Source of the DNA: CBDBEU01 sp965204565
Lineage (GTDB): Bacteria > Pseudomonadota > Alphaproteobacteria > Rhizobiales > TMED25
Length of the DNA: 64,000 bases
Direction: 5' to 3'
Assembly (NCBI GenBank): GCA_965204565.1
Contig: CBDBEU010000003.1
Span: 762,528 to 826,527 of the forward strand
In this document: in pieces, positions 44,409 through 53,158 of the stretch
Position numbering within the stretch: the stretch's first letter is position 1
Layout of the letters: the number at the start of each line of letters is the position of its first letter
Made by a program: the position numbers and the translations under genes
Notes under the pieces: model-generated
What the model was told of the DNA's origin: nothing
Databases searched by the model: none
What the model saw: the letters and a program-made list of their open reading frames with translations, nothing else

Positions 44409-45972
44409 TGCCGATGTCGCCTTCACCTCTGGCTATCATCGCCTGAATGGCCATGGTCTTTGCCAGAGCCGCCGTGTCGGGGTTGAGCGTGTTCAATCGC
44501 TGGACGAAATCCTCATAGCCCGATGCCTCGTTGGCAATTTCGGTTATCCCATCGAGCATCGGCTGCATGTCGGCCTGCCAGTTATCAAGCCCTGCCTCGA
44601 CAAGCCGGTCGAGCAGGTCGCCTTGCCCGGATGCCAGATGCGAGCCGCCGCAATGCGGACAGGCGCGCGCCCTTTCGTTTTTCATTGTTTCGTCGTCTTC
44701 GCTTTCGTCCGCGGGATCGCGCACCGTTTCCTTCGGCGGGACCAGAACCTCCTCGTCTTCTCCAGGTGCGGCGAAGCCGACCTTCTTGCGCACCGCCGCC
44801 ATCGGCACCTTCAGCCCCATGGGTACGAGCTTTGCCAGCGCCTCCGACATCGTCCTGATGTCTTCCGGGTCTTCGACCGGCCAGGAGACGATCGGTGCGG
44901 ATGCGTCCGGCCCGAAATTGAATGAAACGAACGGAACGATCAGATCGCGGTTGATCGTCGTGCCCAACTGACGGGCATCGGCCTTCTTGATGTCGATCTT
45001 GACGTCTTCATGGATTTTCGCCTGGGACAACGACGAGCCGTCGTCTGTTGTCATTGTCTGGCCGAGCACTGCCTTGGAAACCTGCTTGTCCAGATATTCG
45101 GCCATTGCGCCGAACACGGCGTTGCCCTGTCCGCCCCTGGCTTCGATAAATTCGATCTCCATGCCCTGGTCGATTATCGCCGCCGCGTCATGTCCCAGAT
45201 CGCGAACCGCCCTTAGAAGCGTTGCCCTTTCCTTCTCGCTGGCCTCGCCGTGGTATTTGCCGACGCGCAACGGCATGCCGAATACTTCCAGAAACGCCGC
45301 CCAATCCTGCAGGGTGAACGCCTTCAGCATGAACATCCATGAGACCAGGCGGGCAAGGCCCGATCGGACCGGAAAGCCGGATTTAAGCTTGGGCCGGTGG
45401 ACGATCATCGACCAGGGCGGGATTTCCCGGCCCTCCTTGATCTTGTCATCCTTGATGCGCAGCTCGGTTCCCGTGAGCTTGTCGAACTGAAAAAAACGCG
45501 GATCGCGGTGAATGTACTTTTTCGGCTTCCACAAATCCTCGCCGTGTTCCCAGATCACTTCGACCGCCGAATACCCCTTGGCGATCCCGTCCAGGCAATC
45601 GTCGATCATATCGGCAAAAACCGGAGCCTCGATGAGCTTCTCGACTTCCTCGACGATACGTTCATCGCCTTCCATTCCGGTGACGATCGGCTCAATCAGC
45701 GATATCGCCCGCTTGCGCTGGCCAAGCACCGAAGCGTAGTGCGTGTCTCGCTCCTCCATTTCTTCAGCCAGGATCAGGTAGGCATCGTTCCTGCCCGTGT
45801 TTGCGTCCTTGATGACCCTGGCGAGCTTTGCCGGATCGAGATTTTTGGCGACGGTGTCATGCCACGGGCTTCGAACGCCGCCGACCGTTGCGGCCGCGTG
45901 TTCGCGTGTCAGCACGGGTTTCCCGACAGGCAATCCGTCCGGCCCGAGAATGGCTGATGCGGTCATTACCAA
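44401..45972 (-). CDS. Mu gp29-like portal protein (DUF935)
   Basis: A 523-residue DUF935 portal, the ring through which DNA enters the head. It shows HYASVLGQRKRAISLIEPIV, GYSAVEVIWEHGEDLWKPKK, RDPRFFQFDKLTGTELRI and ARLVSWMFMLKAFTLQDW, all typical of Mu gp29. Near residue 410 there is a CPHCGG zinc-like knuckle within ERARACPHCGGSHLASGQ. The length is normal. The start overlaps the terminase stop by seven bases. Confidence 0.92.
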   Translation of the reverse strand: MVMTASAILGPDGLPVGKPVLTREHAAATVGGVRSPWHDTVAKNLDPAKLARVIKDANTGRNDAYLILAEEMEERDTHYASVLGQRKRAISLIEPIVTGMEGDERIVEEVEKLIEAPVFADMIDDCLDGIAKGYSAVEVIWEHGEDLWKPKKYIHRDPRFFQFDKLTGTELRIKDDKIKEGREIPPWSMIVHRPKLKSGFPVRSGLARLVSWMFMLKAFTLQDWAAFLEVFGMPLRVGKYHGEASEKERATLLRAVRDLGHDAAAIIDQGMEIEFIEARGGQGNAVFGAMAEYLDKQVSKAVLGQTMTTDDGSSLSQAKIHEDVKIDIKKADARQLGTTINRDLIVPFVSFNFGPDASAPIVSWPVEDPEDIRTMSEALAKLVPMGLKVPMAAVRKKVGFAAPGEDEEVLVPPKETVRDPADESEDDETMKNERARACPHCGGSHLASGQGDLLDRLVEAGLDNWQADMQPMLDGITEIANEASGYEDFVQRLNTLNPDTAALAKTMAIQAMIARGEGDIGNG

Positions 45973-47615
45973 AGCCCTCCATGCCGTCTGAATCCGCCAC
46001 CATCGCTTTTGGTGAAAGGATCCCGGTCGATGTCACGAGACGACCGGTAGCCGTAATAGGATAGTGCATCGCGCTCGGCTGCGTAGTTCGCCAGCGCACA
46101 GGCGATCGCACTGTCACCGTGGCGCTTCCTGTCCTTGCGCGACCGGTCGGTCGTTCTCTTGTCGGTCGGTATTTGCGCGACGCCGTTCATGGTGCGGATC
46201 AGGCGCAGGTCCGAATAGGTGTCATCGTCCTTCGGGATGGACATCTCTGCATCCTCAAAGACCGATTTGAATTTTGGCATGTTCTCCCGGTACCAGGCTT
46301 GTGACAGCATCACGACTTCGACAATGTGCGCGCCATATTTCTGCAGGAATGCTTCCGCCATCGGCAAACCAAGACCGGTCCCGTCAGGACAAAAGCCTGA
46401 CAGGCGCGGCAGGCGGTCGGCGATGTACTTGCCGATCAGTTCCTGCTCCTTGAACGGAACATTGCGCAGTTCGACGACAAACGGTGTCGTCTTGTGCATG
46501 TTGCGCTCGATCGTGAGCGGCCAGAACACGGTCAGATCGTGAAACCGGCCAACGTCGCTCCCGAGTGCGTGGCGGCGCAGCGGGTCGAGTCTTTCAAGTC
46601 CGGGTAACAGCTTTTCCTCGCACCAGTCCAGCGCAGACGGCTTGCGAATGTGATCCGGTTCGTGAACGAAATCGTTCGTCACTTCCCACCTGAAAACCGG
46701 TATATCCTCTTTCATCGCCGAGCGGATCAGCGAGCCGGGCAGGAACACGCCGGAGCCTTTTGCCGGGATGCAGAACAGTTCTTCGTCTGCAGCCTCGCCA
46801 TAGCCGCCGATGATGCCGGCGCGCCATTCGGTCTCCGCCTCGACCGACCATTCCTTTCCGGTGACCAGGCAAATGCGTTCATAAAGCCCGTCCTCAAGCG
46901 CCTCATCGAAATCGAACCGAACGACCTTCGCCTTCTTGCGCCGACCGGCATGGACGTCCTGGACAAGCTGATTGAACGGATTGTCCTCGCCATCATGGGT
47001 CGAGATCACACAGACTTTGCCACCCCATATGCGAAACGCCAAAGCTGCTTTCAAAACCTCTTCAAGATCGTCGTGAAAGGCTGCTTCGTCGATGATGACA
47101 TAGCCCTGCCGACCGCGAAGCGATCTCGGCCTGGAGGTCAGCGCGACGATTTCGAAGCCCGATGCAAAGCGAACGCGAAATGCCTGAATGCCGATCGGCT
47201 CGCCGCGCTTGTCCGTATCCTGCCAGATGAATTCAGACACTTCGGACGCCGCCTGATCGAATGCCTTTGCCCACATGGCGCAGACCTCGATGAACTCGCG
47301 CGTCATGTCGAGATTGTAGCCGAGATAGAGTACATCCATCCCGTCCGCGCCACGTTCGGCTGCGGCGGTCAGAACAGCATCGGCGCCCAGCGCCCATGTG
47401 GCGCCGGTGCGGCGCGATTTTTCGCAAACGGTAATCTGATGGAACGCCGTCGTCGCAAGCAGGCGTTTCTGATAAGCCAACAGAACATCGGGAATTGATC
47501 CCGCCCCGGCCGCCTGAATTTTCTGAACGCCCGATGCAATGGCTTCAAAACGATGCCTGGACCATTCCTGTTCGCCGATCAGCCGGCCGGATTTGGCTTC
47601 CCGCTCATGCTGCAT
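45966..47615 (-). CDS. Mu gp28-like terminase large subunit
   Basis: A 549-residue DNA-packaging motor. The ATPase motifs are the Walker A-like EKSRRTGATW (residues about 60-70), and Walker B GYVIIDEAAFHDD. The C-terminal RNase H-like nuclease begins at ALGSDVGRFHDLTVFW with its metal-binding aspartate. It starts at ATG 47615 (MQHEREAKSGRLIGEQEW), which fits the family better than a Met 13 codons upstream. It overlaps the preceding gp27-type gene by eleven bases. Intact. Confidence 0.92.
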   Translation of the reverse strand: MQHEREAKSGRLIGEQEWSRHRFEAIASGVQKIQAAGAGSIPDVLLAYQKRLLATTAFHQITVCEKSRRTGATWALGADAVLTAAAERGADGMDVLYLGYNLDMTREFIEVCAMWAKAFDQAASEVSEFIWQDTDKRGEPIGIQAFRVRFASGFEIVALTSRPRSLRGRQGYVIIDEAAFHDDLEEVLKAALAFRIWGGKVCVISTHDGEDNPFNQLVQDVHAGRRKKAKVVRFDFDEALEDGLYERICLVTGKEWSVEAETEWRAGIIGGYGEAADEELFCIPAKGSGVFLPGSLIRSAMKEDIPVFRWEVTNDFVHEPDHIRKPSALDWCEEKLLPGLERLDPLRRHALGSDVGRFHDLTVFWPLTIERNMHKTTPFVVELRNVPFKEQELIGKYIADRLPRLSGFCPDGTGLGLPMAEAFLQKYGAHIVEVVMLSQAWYRENMPKFKSVFEDAEMSIPKDDDTYSDLRLIRTMNGVAQIPTDKRTTDRSRKDRKRHGDSAIACALANYAAERDALSYYGYRSSRDIDRDPFTKSDGGGFRRHGGLW

Positions 47616-48207
47616 CGGCCCCGCCTTCCGACAAGGCAGGTTCCACCGGATCAATGCCGAGAATGTCAGCCTTGATGGCCGCGACGGTATCGGATTTCAG
47701 GCCCCTGGCTTTGGCAGACTTGTCGATCGCTTTCGTTACACGGCGTTTGAAGTCCTCCTCGACCCGCCGCTTGTGCTCGGTCGAGATCGACAGCGCTTCG
47801 ACGGAATGTTTCAGGGCTCGCGACAACTCCATCGCCCCCTTGGTGGAAATCTCCTTGCCGCCTTCCATGATCTCGAAGATCAGCGTCTTGATCGTCTCGG
47901 CGATCATGATGGTCAGATTGTCTGAGCTGTCCGGACCAAGCGCCCTTGTCAGCGCGTTCGATATCTCCCGCACTTCGTTCATGCGCCGGAACGCCATCGC
48001 CTTGCGGACAGAAAAACGGTTGAAGGCCGATTTGCTGATTGAGCCGACGCCGCGATCGGCAAGCCTGGAATTGAACTCCTCAAGAATATCCTTTTGCAGG
48101 CGGTCGCCTTTTTGAAGCTCCGCCACGACCCAGACGACGTCCGGTTCGACTTCCTCGGGAAGCAGGTCGATTGCAGACAGGCGTCCACGGCCCTTGTGCC
48201 CGGCCAC
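47605..48207 (-). CDS. Mu gp27-like protein (DUF3486), probable small terminase
   Basis: A 200-residue DUF3486 protein. It starts MAGHKGRGRLSAIDLLPEEV and has an N-terminal helix-turn-helix-like part with DILEEFNSRLADRG and ISKSAFNRFSVRKAM. The rest is long alpha-helical (AETIKTLIFEIMEGGKEIST, RRVEEDFKRRVTKAID). By position just before the large terminase it is taken as the small terminase subunit that recognises packaging sites, as proposed for Mu gp27. Intact. Confidence 0.85.
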   Translation of the reverse strand: MAGHKGRGRLSAIDLLPEEVEPDVVWVVAELQKGDRLQKDILEEFNSRLADRGVGSISKSAFNRFSVRKAMAFRRMNEVREISNALTRALGPDSSDNLTIMIAETIKTLIFEIMEGGKEISTKGAMELSRALKHSVEALSISTEHKRRVEEDFKRRVTKAIDKSAKARGLKSDTVAAIKADILGIDPVEPALSEGGADAA

Positions 48208-48210
48208 GGT

Positions 48211-48507
48211 TCACGCTTCCGGCGAAGGGCGCTTGATGCCTTCGATCACGGAGCGTTTTTCGACGTGGTCGGCGCCGGCACGAGTCAGTTCCGCGATCAG
48301 CACCGAACCGGCTTCGGTCGCTTTGACCGCGCCGAGTTCGTCCAGCTTGCGAATCTGTGTGCGCACCCAATCGCGCGATTTGCGGAAGCCGAACGCATCC
48401 AGCATGGCGGTCAACACGCTTTCATTCAGCCGGCAGTCGGTCTGGGCGAGAAGCTCCCTGCAGATGGCGAGGCGGGCGTCTTCGGCGACGTGCTCGTCGT
48501 AGCTCAC
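48211..48507 (-). CDS. conserved Mu-like phage protein, winged-helix type
   Basis: A 98-residue protein: LAICRELLAQTDCRLNESVL, LDAFGFRKSRDWVRTQIRKL, DELGAVKATEAGSVLIAELT. The pattern helix, SRDWVRTQIRKL recognition-like helix, then a short beta wing (AVKATEAGSVLIAELT) suggests a winged helix. Mu gp26-type genes lie at this place, and some annotations call such proteins ArsR-like. I infer DNA binding only weakly. It overlaps the next upstream gene by four bases and is three bases from the next one downstream. Confidence 0.7.
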   Translation of the reverse strand: MSYDEHVAEDARLAICRELLAQTDCRLNESVLTAMLDAFGFRKSRDWVRTQIRKLDELGAVKATEAGSVLIAELTRAGADHVEKRSVIEGIKRPSPEA

Positions 48508-48836
48508 TTCGACTTCTCCTTTACCAGATAATCTTCCATGCGGCGCACCGCGCGGTTCACGCCGGTCAGGTTTTCATCGAGCCGGCCGACCGATCCGCGC
48601 AACTCGGCTATCGCGAGCTTCAGGTCGTTGACATCGTCCTTTGCCGGCATGTGTTTCAGCGTCGTCTCGATGTCCTGCAGTCGCGACCCGTGCTCGCCGA
48701 GCTTCTCGTCGACCAGCTTCAGATGTTCCGTATTCACCCGCGATCTCGAAATGACCCATGAATAGACGAGCGTTCCAAGCGAGATGGCGACCGCCACGAT
48801 GCCGAGCCACGCCTTGATGGTTTCGGGATCGTTCAT
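48504..48836 (-). CDS. DUF2730-type phage protein with one membrane helix
   Basis: A 110-residue protein with one N-terminal membrane helix (AWLGIVAVAISLGTLVYSWV) followed by a long coiled-coil-like region (HLKLVDEKLGEHGSRLQDIE, LAIAELRGSVGRLDENLTG). This matches the DUF2730 family of Mu-like phages, located between lysis and terminase genes. It may be a spanin-like or accessory lysis protein, but that is not established. Four-base overlaps exist on both sides. Confidence 0.75.
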   Translation of the reverse strand: MNDPETIKAWLGIVAVAISLGTLVYSWVISRSRVNTEHLKLVDEKLGEHGSRLQDIETTLKHMPAKDDVNDLKLAIAELRGSVGRLDENLTGVNRAVRRMEDYLVKEKSK

Positions 48837-49252
48837 CGCGCTTTCCCCCACCTTGACACAGCGCCACGACGGCCGATCTTCTCGAATGGCCTGGTCATGA
48901 AGTAAGCTGCCACGATCCAGCCCGACCATTCGTCCAGCGGCGCCGGCAGGGCGGCGACGTTCCAGTTGAAGTGAAACAGGCTGTCGGCGATGACAGCCGC
49001 CCACCAGACGATGAGCGGCCATGCAAAGGCGGGGCGGATCATGGCGGTCACCCACCAGCCCTGCTCGGCGACGACAATTTCTCTGGCAGCTTGCCGGGCC
49101 GCGATCTCCCCCCGGATTTCCTCAATCGTGATCTCGGTGCGCATGCGCTCCTGTTCAGTCTCAGCCTGCATGCGCAGTTTGAGATGGTCCATGACTTTGG
49201 ACAACACAGACCCACCAAGGAAACGCAGCACAAAGGCGAAGACCGCACTCAT
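48833..49252 (-). CDS. holin-like protein (3TMM type)
   Basis: A 139-residue membrane protein. It starts MSAVFAFVLRFLGGSVLSKV, has a charged helical middle (RMQAETEQERMRTEITIEEI) and two C-terminal hydrophobic segments (AFAWPLIVWWAAVIADSLF and EWSGWIVAAYFMTRPFEKI). This arrangement is that of holin-like proteins next to endolysins in alphaproteobacterial Mu-like phages. It overlaps the endolysin stop by four bases. The lysis function is inferred from position and topology. Confidence 0.75.
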   Translation of the reverse strand: MSAVFAFVLRFLGGSVLSKVMDHLKLRMQAETEQERMRTEITIEEIRGEIAARQAAREIVVAEQGWWVTAMIRPAFAWPLIVWWAAVIADSLFHFNWNVAALPAPLDEWSGWIVAAYFMTRPFEKIGRRGAVSRWGKAR

Positions 49253-50454
49253 CCGATGTGCCTCCAGTTCCTGAAGTCGTGCATGCGGCGCTTGAGAATG
49301 CCGTCCGATAAATACCAGACGACGCCCGCGCCGATTGCCAGGCAAATCCACGGATGCGCGCCGATAAAATCAGTCAAAGGTGAAATGAGGTTCTGTATCC
49401 CGTATGCATAATCCGGAATGAGGCGAAGAATTCCACTCGCACCCTGCATTTCGGATACGGCGTTCGACACCTCGGCGACGACCGTCGCACCGCCGACGCC
49501 GGCCGCCATCTTCTTCAGCTTGTCAGCCTTGCGCGCGGTCGAGGAGCGTTCCTTCAACTCCTTGACGGTAGCATTCTGCCGACCGTCATTGCCCTGCTGC
49601 ATGATCGGCGCCGCGCGTTCCAGCGCCGCTTCCGTCTTTGGCCCGGCAATGCCGTCGCCTTTCAAACCGCAATCGATCTGGAAGGAGACCACGGCGCGCC
49701 TCGTGGCCGGTCCGAAATCGCCGTCAACGCCGGTATGATATCCAAGCGAGCAAAGCCGTTCCTGCAATGCGCGAACCTTGTAGCCCTCCGAGCCGAGACG
49801 GAGCGCGCCGGACCGCATCCTCGATCTGATCCTGGCATTCTTTTCGGCAAGGCGCTCGTACTCGCGCTCCATCATCCCGGCATATCGGGCGACCTGACCG
49901 GAACCGTTGTAGCGCCGGGCGATGGCTCTGAAGTCCCTTTCGCGAAGATCCTGCTCAAGCCCGGCGCCGCGCAGAAAGCCTATGAACGCCTCGTCCTGGT
50001 TGTCCTCGGTCTCGGCCAATGCCAGGACGAACGATGTCACATCGGGCCAGCCGCAGAGCTTGCCGTTAAAGCCCATGATCTGCGCCTTACCCCATGATGT
50101 GCTGGCGAGCGCAGCGGTCTCATGCAGTTCCGCCATTCGCCGCAACCGTGTCCAGCGCGCATCCGAGCCCTTGCGGCCGAGGCCTTCATAGTTCTTCCGC
50201 GACCATCCCGGCCTCGCCAGACCCAGCGCGCGGGCCTTGTTGCGAAGTTTCCCCGGCAGCTGCCGCCAGAAAATGTGTTTTTCCGGCAGGATGACCAGCC
50301 GGCCCCTGGCATCATACGGATCGCCACCGCTCTCGACATTGACGATCGCCTGCAACACCGCCGCCTCGCAGCCGATGGTACTTGCCGCCTTCCCGATGGC
50401 ATCGCCCGATCCGGCCTTGCCGCCTCCGGCTTCAAGTTGCGCCATGACCTGCAT
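49249..50454 (-). CDS. endolysin: N-acetylmuramidase with peptidoglycan-binding domain
   Basis: A 401-residue lysis enzyme. The N-terminal domain (about residues 1-190) is an N-acetylmuramidase-type fold (DUF3380): QAIVNVESGGDPYDARGRLV with the probable catalytic Glu in NVESGG, HIFWRQLPGKLRNKAR and STSWGKAQIMGFN. The middle is a PG_binding_1 repeat (RALQERLCSLGYHTGVDGDF). The C-terminus has a hydrophobic helix (HPWICLAIGAGVVWYLSDGI) that may anchor it. No signal peptide is present, so export needs the holin. I prefer ATG 50454 to TTG 50475. Confidence 0.87.
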   Translation of the reverse strand: MQVMAQLEAGGGKAGSGDAIGKAASTIGCEAAVLQAIVNVESGGDPYDARGRLVILPEKHIFWRQLPGKLRNKARALGLARPGWSRKNYEGLGRKGSDARWTRLRRMAELHETAALASTSWGKAQIMGFNGKLCGWPDVTSFVLALAETEDNQDEAFIGFLRGAGLEQDLRERDFRAIARRYNGSGQVARYAGMMEREYERLAEKNARIRSRMRSGALRLGSEGYKVRALQERLCSLGYHTGVDGDFGPATRRAVVSFQIDCGLKGDGIAGPKTEAALERAAPIMQQGNDGRQNATVKELKERSSTARKADKLKKMAAGVGGATVVAEVSNAVSEMQGASGILRLIPDYAYGIQNLISPLTDFIGAHPWICLAIGAGVVWYLSDGILKRRMHDFRNWRHIG

Positions 50455-50502
50455 GAAAGTCGCCGCCTTTTCCAAAACGAAATCGGCGGCAGGCTAGTCG
50501 TT

Positions 50503-50541
50503 TGTATATTCGCGATTGGTGGTGACAGTCCGTCACCACCA
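50503..50541 (-). promoter_or_regulatory. Plys-equivalent late promoter with palindromic activator site
   Basis: TGGTGGTGAC, loop region GGACT (read on the minus strand), GTCACCACCA: a perfect ten-pair palindrome directly after the Mor-type gene. Nine bases beyond it on the minus strand is a TATACA -10-like hexamer (50508-50503), with the endolysin ATG about 49 bases further on. The palindrome recurs almost unchanged at 42966-42990. Alternatively it could act as a transcript hairpin. Confidence 0.6.
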
Positions 50542-50961
50542 TCATTCCGGGAACAGTTTGGGTTGCCGATCGCCAGTGTCGTCGTCTTCACGTGGAAGCG
50601 CTGAGCCATCCCTCTTTGCCTTCTGGCGAAATACGGTTCGGCGCGTGACACCTGTTGCAGCCGCAACCTCATTCGCGCTCGCGCCGTTGTCAAGCATCTG
50701 ATAGGTGAGCGCATTGCGGCGGGCCCCTGAATGCGTCGGCCCGAAAGGCACATCAAGGTGTATCCGGTTGCCGTCCGTGAGATACCGGCTGAGTTCTTCG
50801 GCCTTCTCGCGCCCCATGACTTCGATCAGCCAATGACCGTCACAGATCCTGCCGGGCACGGCAATGCGTTGACCGCCTTTGGCCTGGGCGAGCTTCAACG
50901 CCGCATCCAGGCCGATGACATCGGCAATATCCCGCAAGCCCGGCGGAAGACGGATGATCAT
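50542..50961 (-). CDS. Mor-family transcription activator
   Basis: A 139-residue regulator. The N-terminal dimerisation part reads MIIRLPPGLRDIADVIGLDA and AKGGQRIAVPGRICDGHWLI, as in Mor/C proteins of Mu. The C-terminal helix-turn-helix is LDNGASANEVAAATGVTRRT followed by VFRQKAKRD. In Mu, Mor activates the middle promoter and C the late promoters. Only one such gene is seen here, so it may serve both roles. It lies between gemA and the lysis genes, the usual position, and is followed at once by a candidate target palindrome. Confidence 0.85.
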   Translation of the reverse strand: MIIRLPPGLRDIADVIGLDAALKLAQAKGGQRIAVPGRICDGHWLIEVMGREKAEELSRYLTDGNRIHLDVPFGPTHSGARRNALTYQMLDNGASANEVAAATGVTRRTVFRQKAKRDGSALPREDDDTGDRQPKLFPE

Positions 50962-50998
50962 TGCTCGATACCGCCCGCGTCAGGTAACGGATAGCGGA

Positions 50999-51622
50999 TC
51001 ATCCGACCCGCCTGATCCGTTCGCCGAGCGCGTTCATCACCGGTATCCAGCCGGCTTCGTCGCCGATCCTGTCGGCCGGCGGAAAACCGGCCCGGATCAT
51101 CCAGTGCGACAGTCCCAGGAATTCGCCCGGCATTGCATGGTCGACTTTCGAAAACTGCGCGACCGCGATGCGGTAACCTTTGCGCTGCGTCCATTCCTGC
51201 GCATGCCGGTCCACCGACCAGCCAACACCGCCATCGCGCGCCAGCCAGGCTTTCAGCGCCTCGATCGCCATGGCGGCGTCCTGTTGATGGTGAAGAAACC
51301 TTGTGTGATCGACGCCGGTCTGCCGCCGCACGAAGGCCAGCAGCGCCCGGTCGTCGCGGTTGCGGATCAGGCCGAGATTCCAGCCGGCGATCCACAGCGC
51401 CTGCAATTTTTTCGCATACGGCCCCTCGAGCGGCTTTCGGGAGCCTTTCGAAGCCGGTCTGAAACCCCGTCGGCGCAACTCGGCGACCACCGCCGCGCGC
51501 TCGCCCTCGCTCATGGCGGCGGCAGAGCTTTTGCCGGTGATCGTCCGGTACAGATCCCGGCGCATGTCCTCGTCGTAGTCGAGCAACCGGCAGCCGGCAT
51601 GAATGGCGCGCAGCGCGGTCAT
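50999..51622 (-). CDS. gemA: GemA-like protein (Mu gp16, DUF1018)
   Basis: A 207-residue GemA family protein. The N-terminal part after MTALRAIHAGCRLLDYDE follows the DUF1018 pattern: DLYRTITGKSSAAAMSEGER, ELRRRGFRPASKGSRKPLEG, KKLQALWIAGWNLGLIRNRD and LLAFVRRQTGVDHTRFL. Mu GemA/Mor are adjacent, and GemA modulates host gene expression and DNA supercoiling, though its mechanism is not settled. The start overlaps the HNH-type gene by four bases. Intact. Confidence 0.88.
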   Translation of the reverse strand: MTALRAIHAGCRLLDYDEDMRRDLYRTITGKSSAAAMSEGERAAVVAELRRRGFRPASKGSRKPLEGPYAKKLQALWIAGWNLGLIRNRDDRALLAFVRRQTGVDHTRFLHHQQDAAMAIEALKAWLARDGGVGWSVDRHAQEWTQRKGYRIAVAQFSKVDHAMPGEFLGLSHWMIRAGFPPADRIGDEAGWIPVMNALGERIRRVG

Positions 51623-52254
51623 GACGCCCCCTTGCGCGCCTCGCGCGTCGCGTGCTCCAGTCGCGCGACGGCCATGATCGCCGGCTTGACCTCCGGCGCG
51701 GCATGATCGAAATCCCGACCGGATTTGCCGCACAAACGCGGCAGCAGCGCCCTCGGAATCGCGGTCCAGTTCGACGCGGCGATGTTGGCGCGGTTCCCGT
51801 CCAGACATTTCAGGCACATGCCTTCCGGCAGCTTGCCGTTCGCCTTTTCCCACTCGATCAGATGGACGGCGCGCCAGCGCGATTGCAGCGGCAGCCCGTC
51901 ATGAATCTTGCGCTCGACATAGCCCTCCTGTGTCACCCGCTCCGTGCCGACCGGCTTGTACAGCCGATTCGCCATGCCCGACCGATTGCCCGGTTTGAAA
52001 CGGTGGGCCGCGCTGTTGGTGTTGAACGGCATCTTCTTGCCCTTGTTGGCCGGCGAATGGCCCTTGGGGAAACGGCCTGTCCGCCCGGTCAGCCAGCCCC
52101 GGCGCCGGCACAGCCCGGCCAGCGCGCCCGGCGACACGTCGGTCCGTCCGAACCGCTTGCAGAAACCGGTGTAAATCTCCTGTCGCGCCAGTTGCCGATT
52201 GGCCTCGATCCAGGCCAGTTCGTCGGCGGTCCATTCGATCCTGCGTCCTTTCAT
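51619..52254 (-). CDS. HNH-type homing-endonuclease-like protein
   Basis: A 211-residue protein. The N-terminal helix-turn-helix is WIEANRQLARQEIYTGFCKR and DVSPGALAGLCRRRGWLTG. The middle holds NUMOD-like repeats of the type GRFPKGHSPANKGKKMPFN and RFKPGNRSGMAN. The C-terminal HNH-like part is RWRAVHLIEWEKANGKLPEG, MCLKCLDGNRANIAASNWTA, where His and Asn take the HNH roles although the first zinc knuckle is reduced. Homologues occur in many phages without proof of activity. Translation is coupled to both neighbours through four-base overlaps. Confidence 0.78.
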   Translation of the reverse strand: MKGRRIEWTADELAWIEANRQLARQEIYTGFCKRFGRTDVSPGALAGLCRRRGWLTGRTGRFPKGHSPANKGKKMPFNTNSAAHRFKPGNRSGMANRLYKPVGTERVTQEGYVERKIHDGLPLQSRWRAVHLIEWEKANGKLPEGMCLKCLDGNRANIAASNWTAIPRALLPRLCGKSGRDFDHAAPEVKPAIMAVARLEHATREARKGAS

Positions 52255-52490
52255 GGTTTCCTCTCCCCGATCATCGGCAGGTGCGGCTTGATCCGGTCGC
52301 CATGGTCGGCGACCAGCTTGCAGGCGGCCAGTGTCGTTTTCGCATTATCGATGATCGCGTCGGCCACCTGCACGATGGCCCCGCCCCGCCTGGCCTCGCG
52401 CTCGATGTCCTCCGCCGACAGCCCCTCGTCGGACAGACGCTCAATCTGCGCGAAAAGGTGATCGTTGAGGTCGATCAGCTTGTTTTTCAT
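52251..52490 (-). CDS. small conserved prophage protein
   Basis: A 79-residue protein, helical and charged: LNDHLFAQIERLSDEGLSAE, REARRGGAIVQVADAIIDNA and KTTLAACKLVADHGDRIKPH. Similar proteins stand after DUF3164 genes in Mu-like prophages of alphaproteobacteria. Function unknown. The ATG overlaps the DUF3164 stop region by one base, and its end overlaps the HNH-type gene by four. Confidence 0.72.
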   Translation of the reverse strand: MKNKLIDLNDHLFAQIERLSDEGLSAEDIEREARRGGAIVQVADAIIDNAKTTLAACKLVADHGDRIKPHLPMIGERKP

Positions 52491-53158
52491 CACGCGCCCG
52501 CCTTCGCCAGATCGATCGTTACCGCCCGCCACGGGTCCTGCGGCCGGACGCGCTCGTAGAAACGCAGATATTGTTTCGAGCCGGTGATCCGCATGGCGTC
52601 TCGGATCGCCGTCATCGCCCGCTGCCAGCGCTCGTCCTCGATGTCGAGCCGCAGCAGCATGAAGATCTCCGATTGATTGATCTTGCCCTCCTTGTCGGTG
52701 TTGAACGCCCGCGTCACCACCGCCCGGATTTCCGGCCGCGCATCCGCCGACCATTCGTTGAGGCACTCGTCGATCAGCGTCTTGGCCTGTTGAAGCTGCG
52801 GCCCGAAATCGATGAAATCCGCCACCTGCACCTGGACCTTCATGCAGCCGTTGAAGGTCTGGTAGGTCCGGTTGCCCTTCCTGCCGCCGCGCGCCGCGCC
52901 GTATTCCTGCGCCAGCAGCGCGTCGAACTCGCCCAGATCGGTGAATGTGTGACCTCTGAAACGGGCGATTTGCCGGGACAGGTCGCGCGCGAAACCCATG
53001 ATCTTGCGCACCATCTCGTCCTCGAGCCTGTCGGCCGGTTTGATGCTTTCGATCGGCACCAGGCTGCCCTTGGCGTCGCTCATGTAGTCCTTGTCGGCGA
53101 CGGTGACGATGCCCGCCTCATCATGGTTTTCCATTGCAGCGGAATGTACTTCGGTCAT
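52490..53158 (-). CDS. DUF3164 family phage protein
   Basis: A 222-residue DUF3164 protein common in the early region of Mu-like phages. Markers are YMSDAKGSLVPIESIKPADR, ARDLSRQIARFRGHTFTDLG, ALLAQEYGAARGGRKGNRTY and KINQSEIFMLLRLDIEDERW. It is sometimes mislabelled as a sulfate transporter. The actual role is unknown, though its conservation suggests a function in replication or host takeover. Intact. Its start overlaps the preceding DnaA-domain gene by four bases. Confidence 0.85.
   Translation of the reverse strand: MTEVHSAAMENHDEAGIVTVADKDYMSDAKGSLVPIESIKPADRLEDEMVRKIMGFARDLSRQIARFRGHTFTDLGEFDALLAQEYGAARGGRKGNRTYQTFNGCMKVQVQVADFIDFGPQLQQAKTLIDECLNEWSADARPEIRAVVTRAFNTDKEGKINQSEIFMLLRLDIEDERWQRAMTAIRDAMRITGSKQYLRFYERVRPQDPWRAVTIDLAKAGA

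Noticed and set aside
52490..53158. Sulfate transporter
   Set aside because: DUF3164 proteins are often labelled this way, but there are no membrane helices and the position is in a phage early operon.
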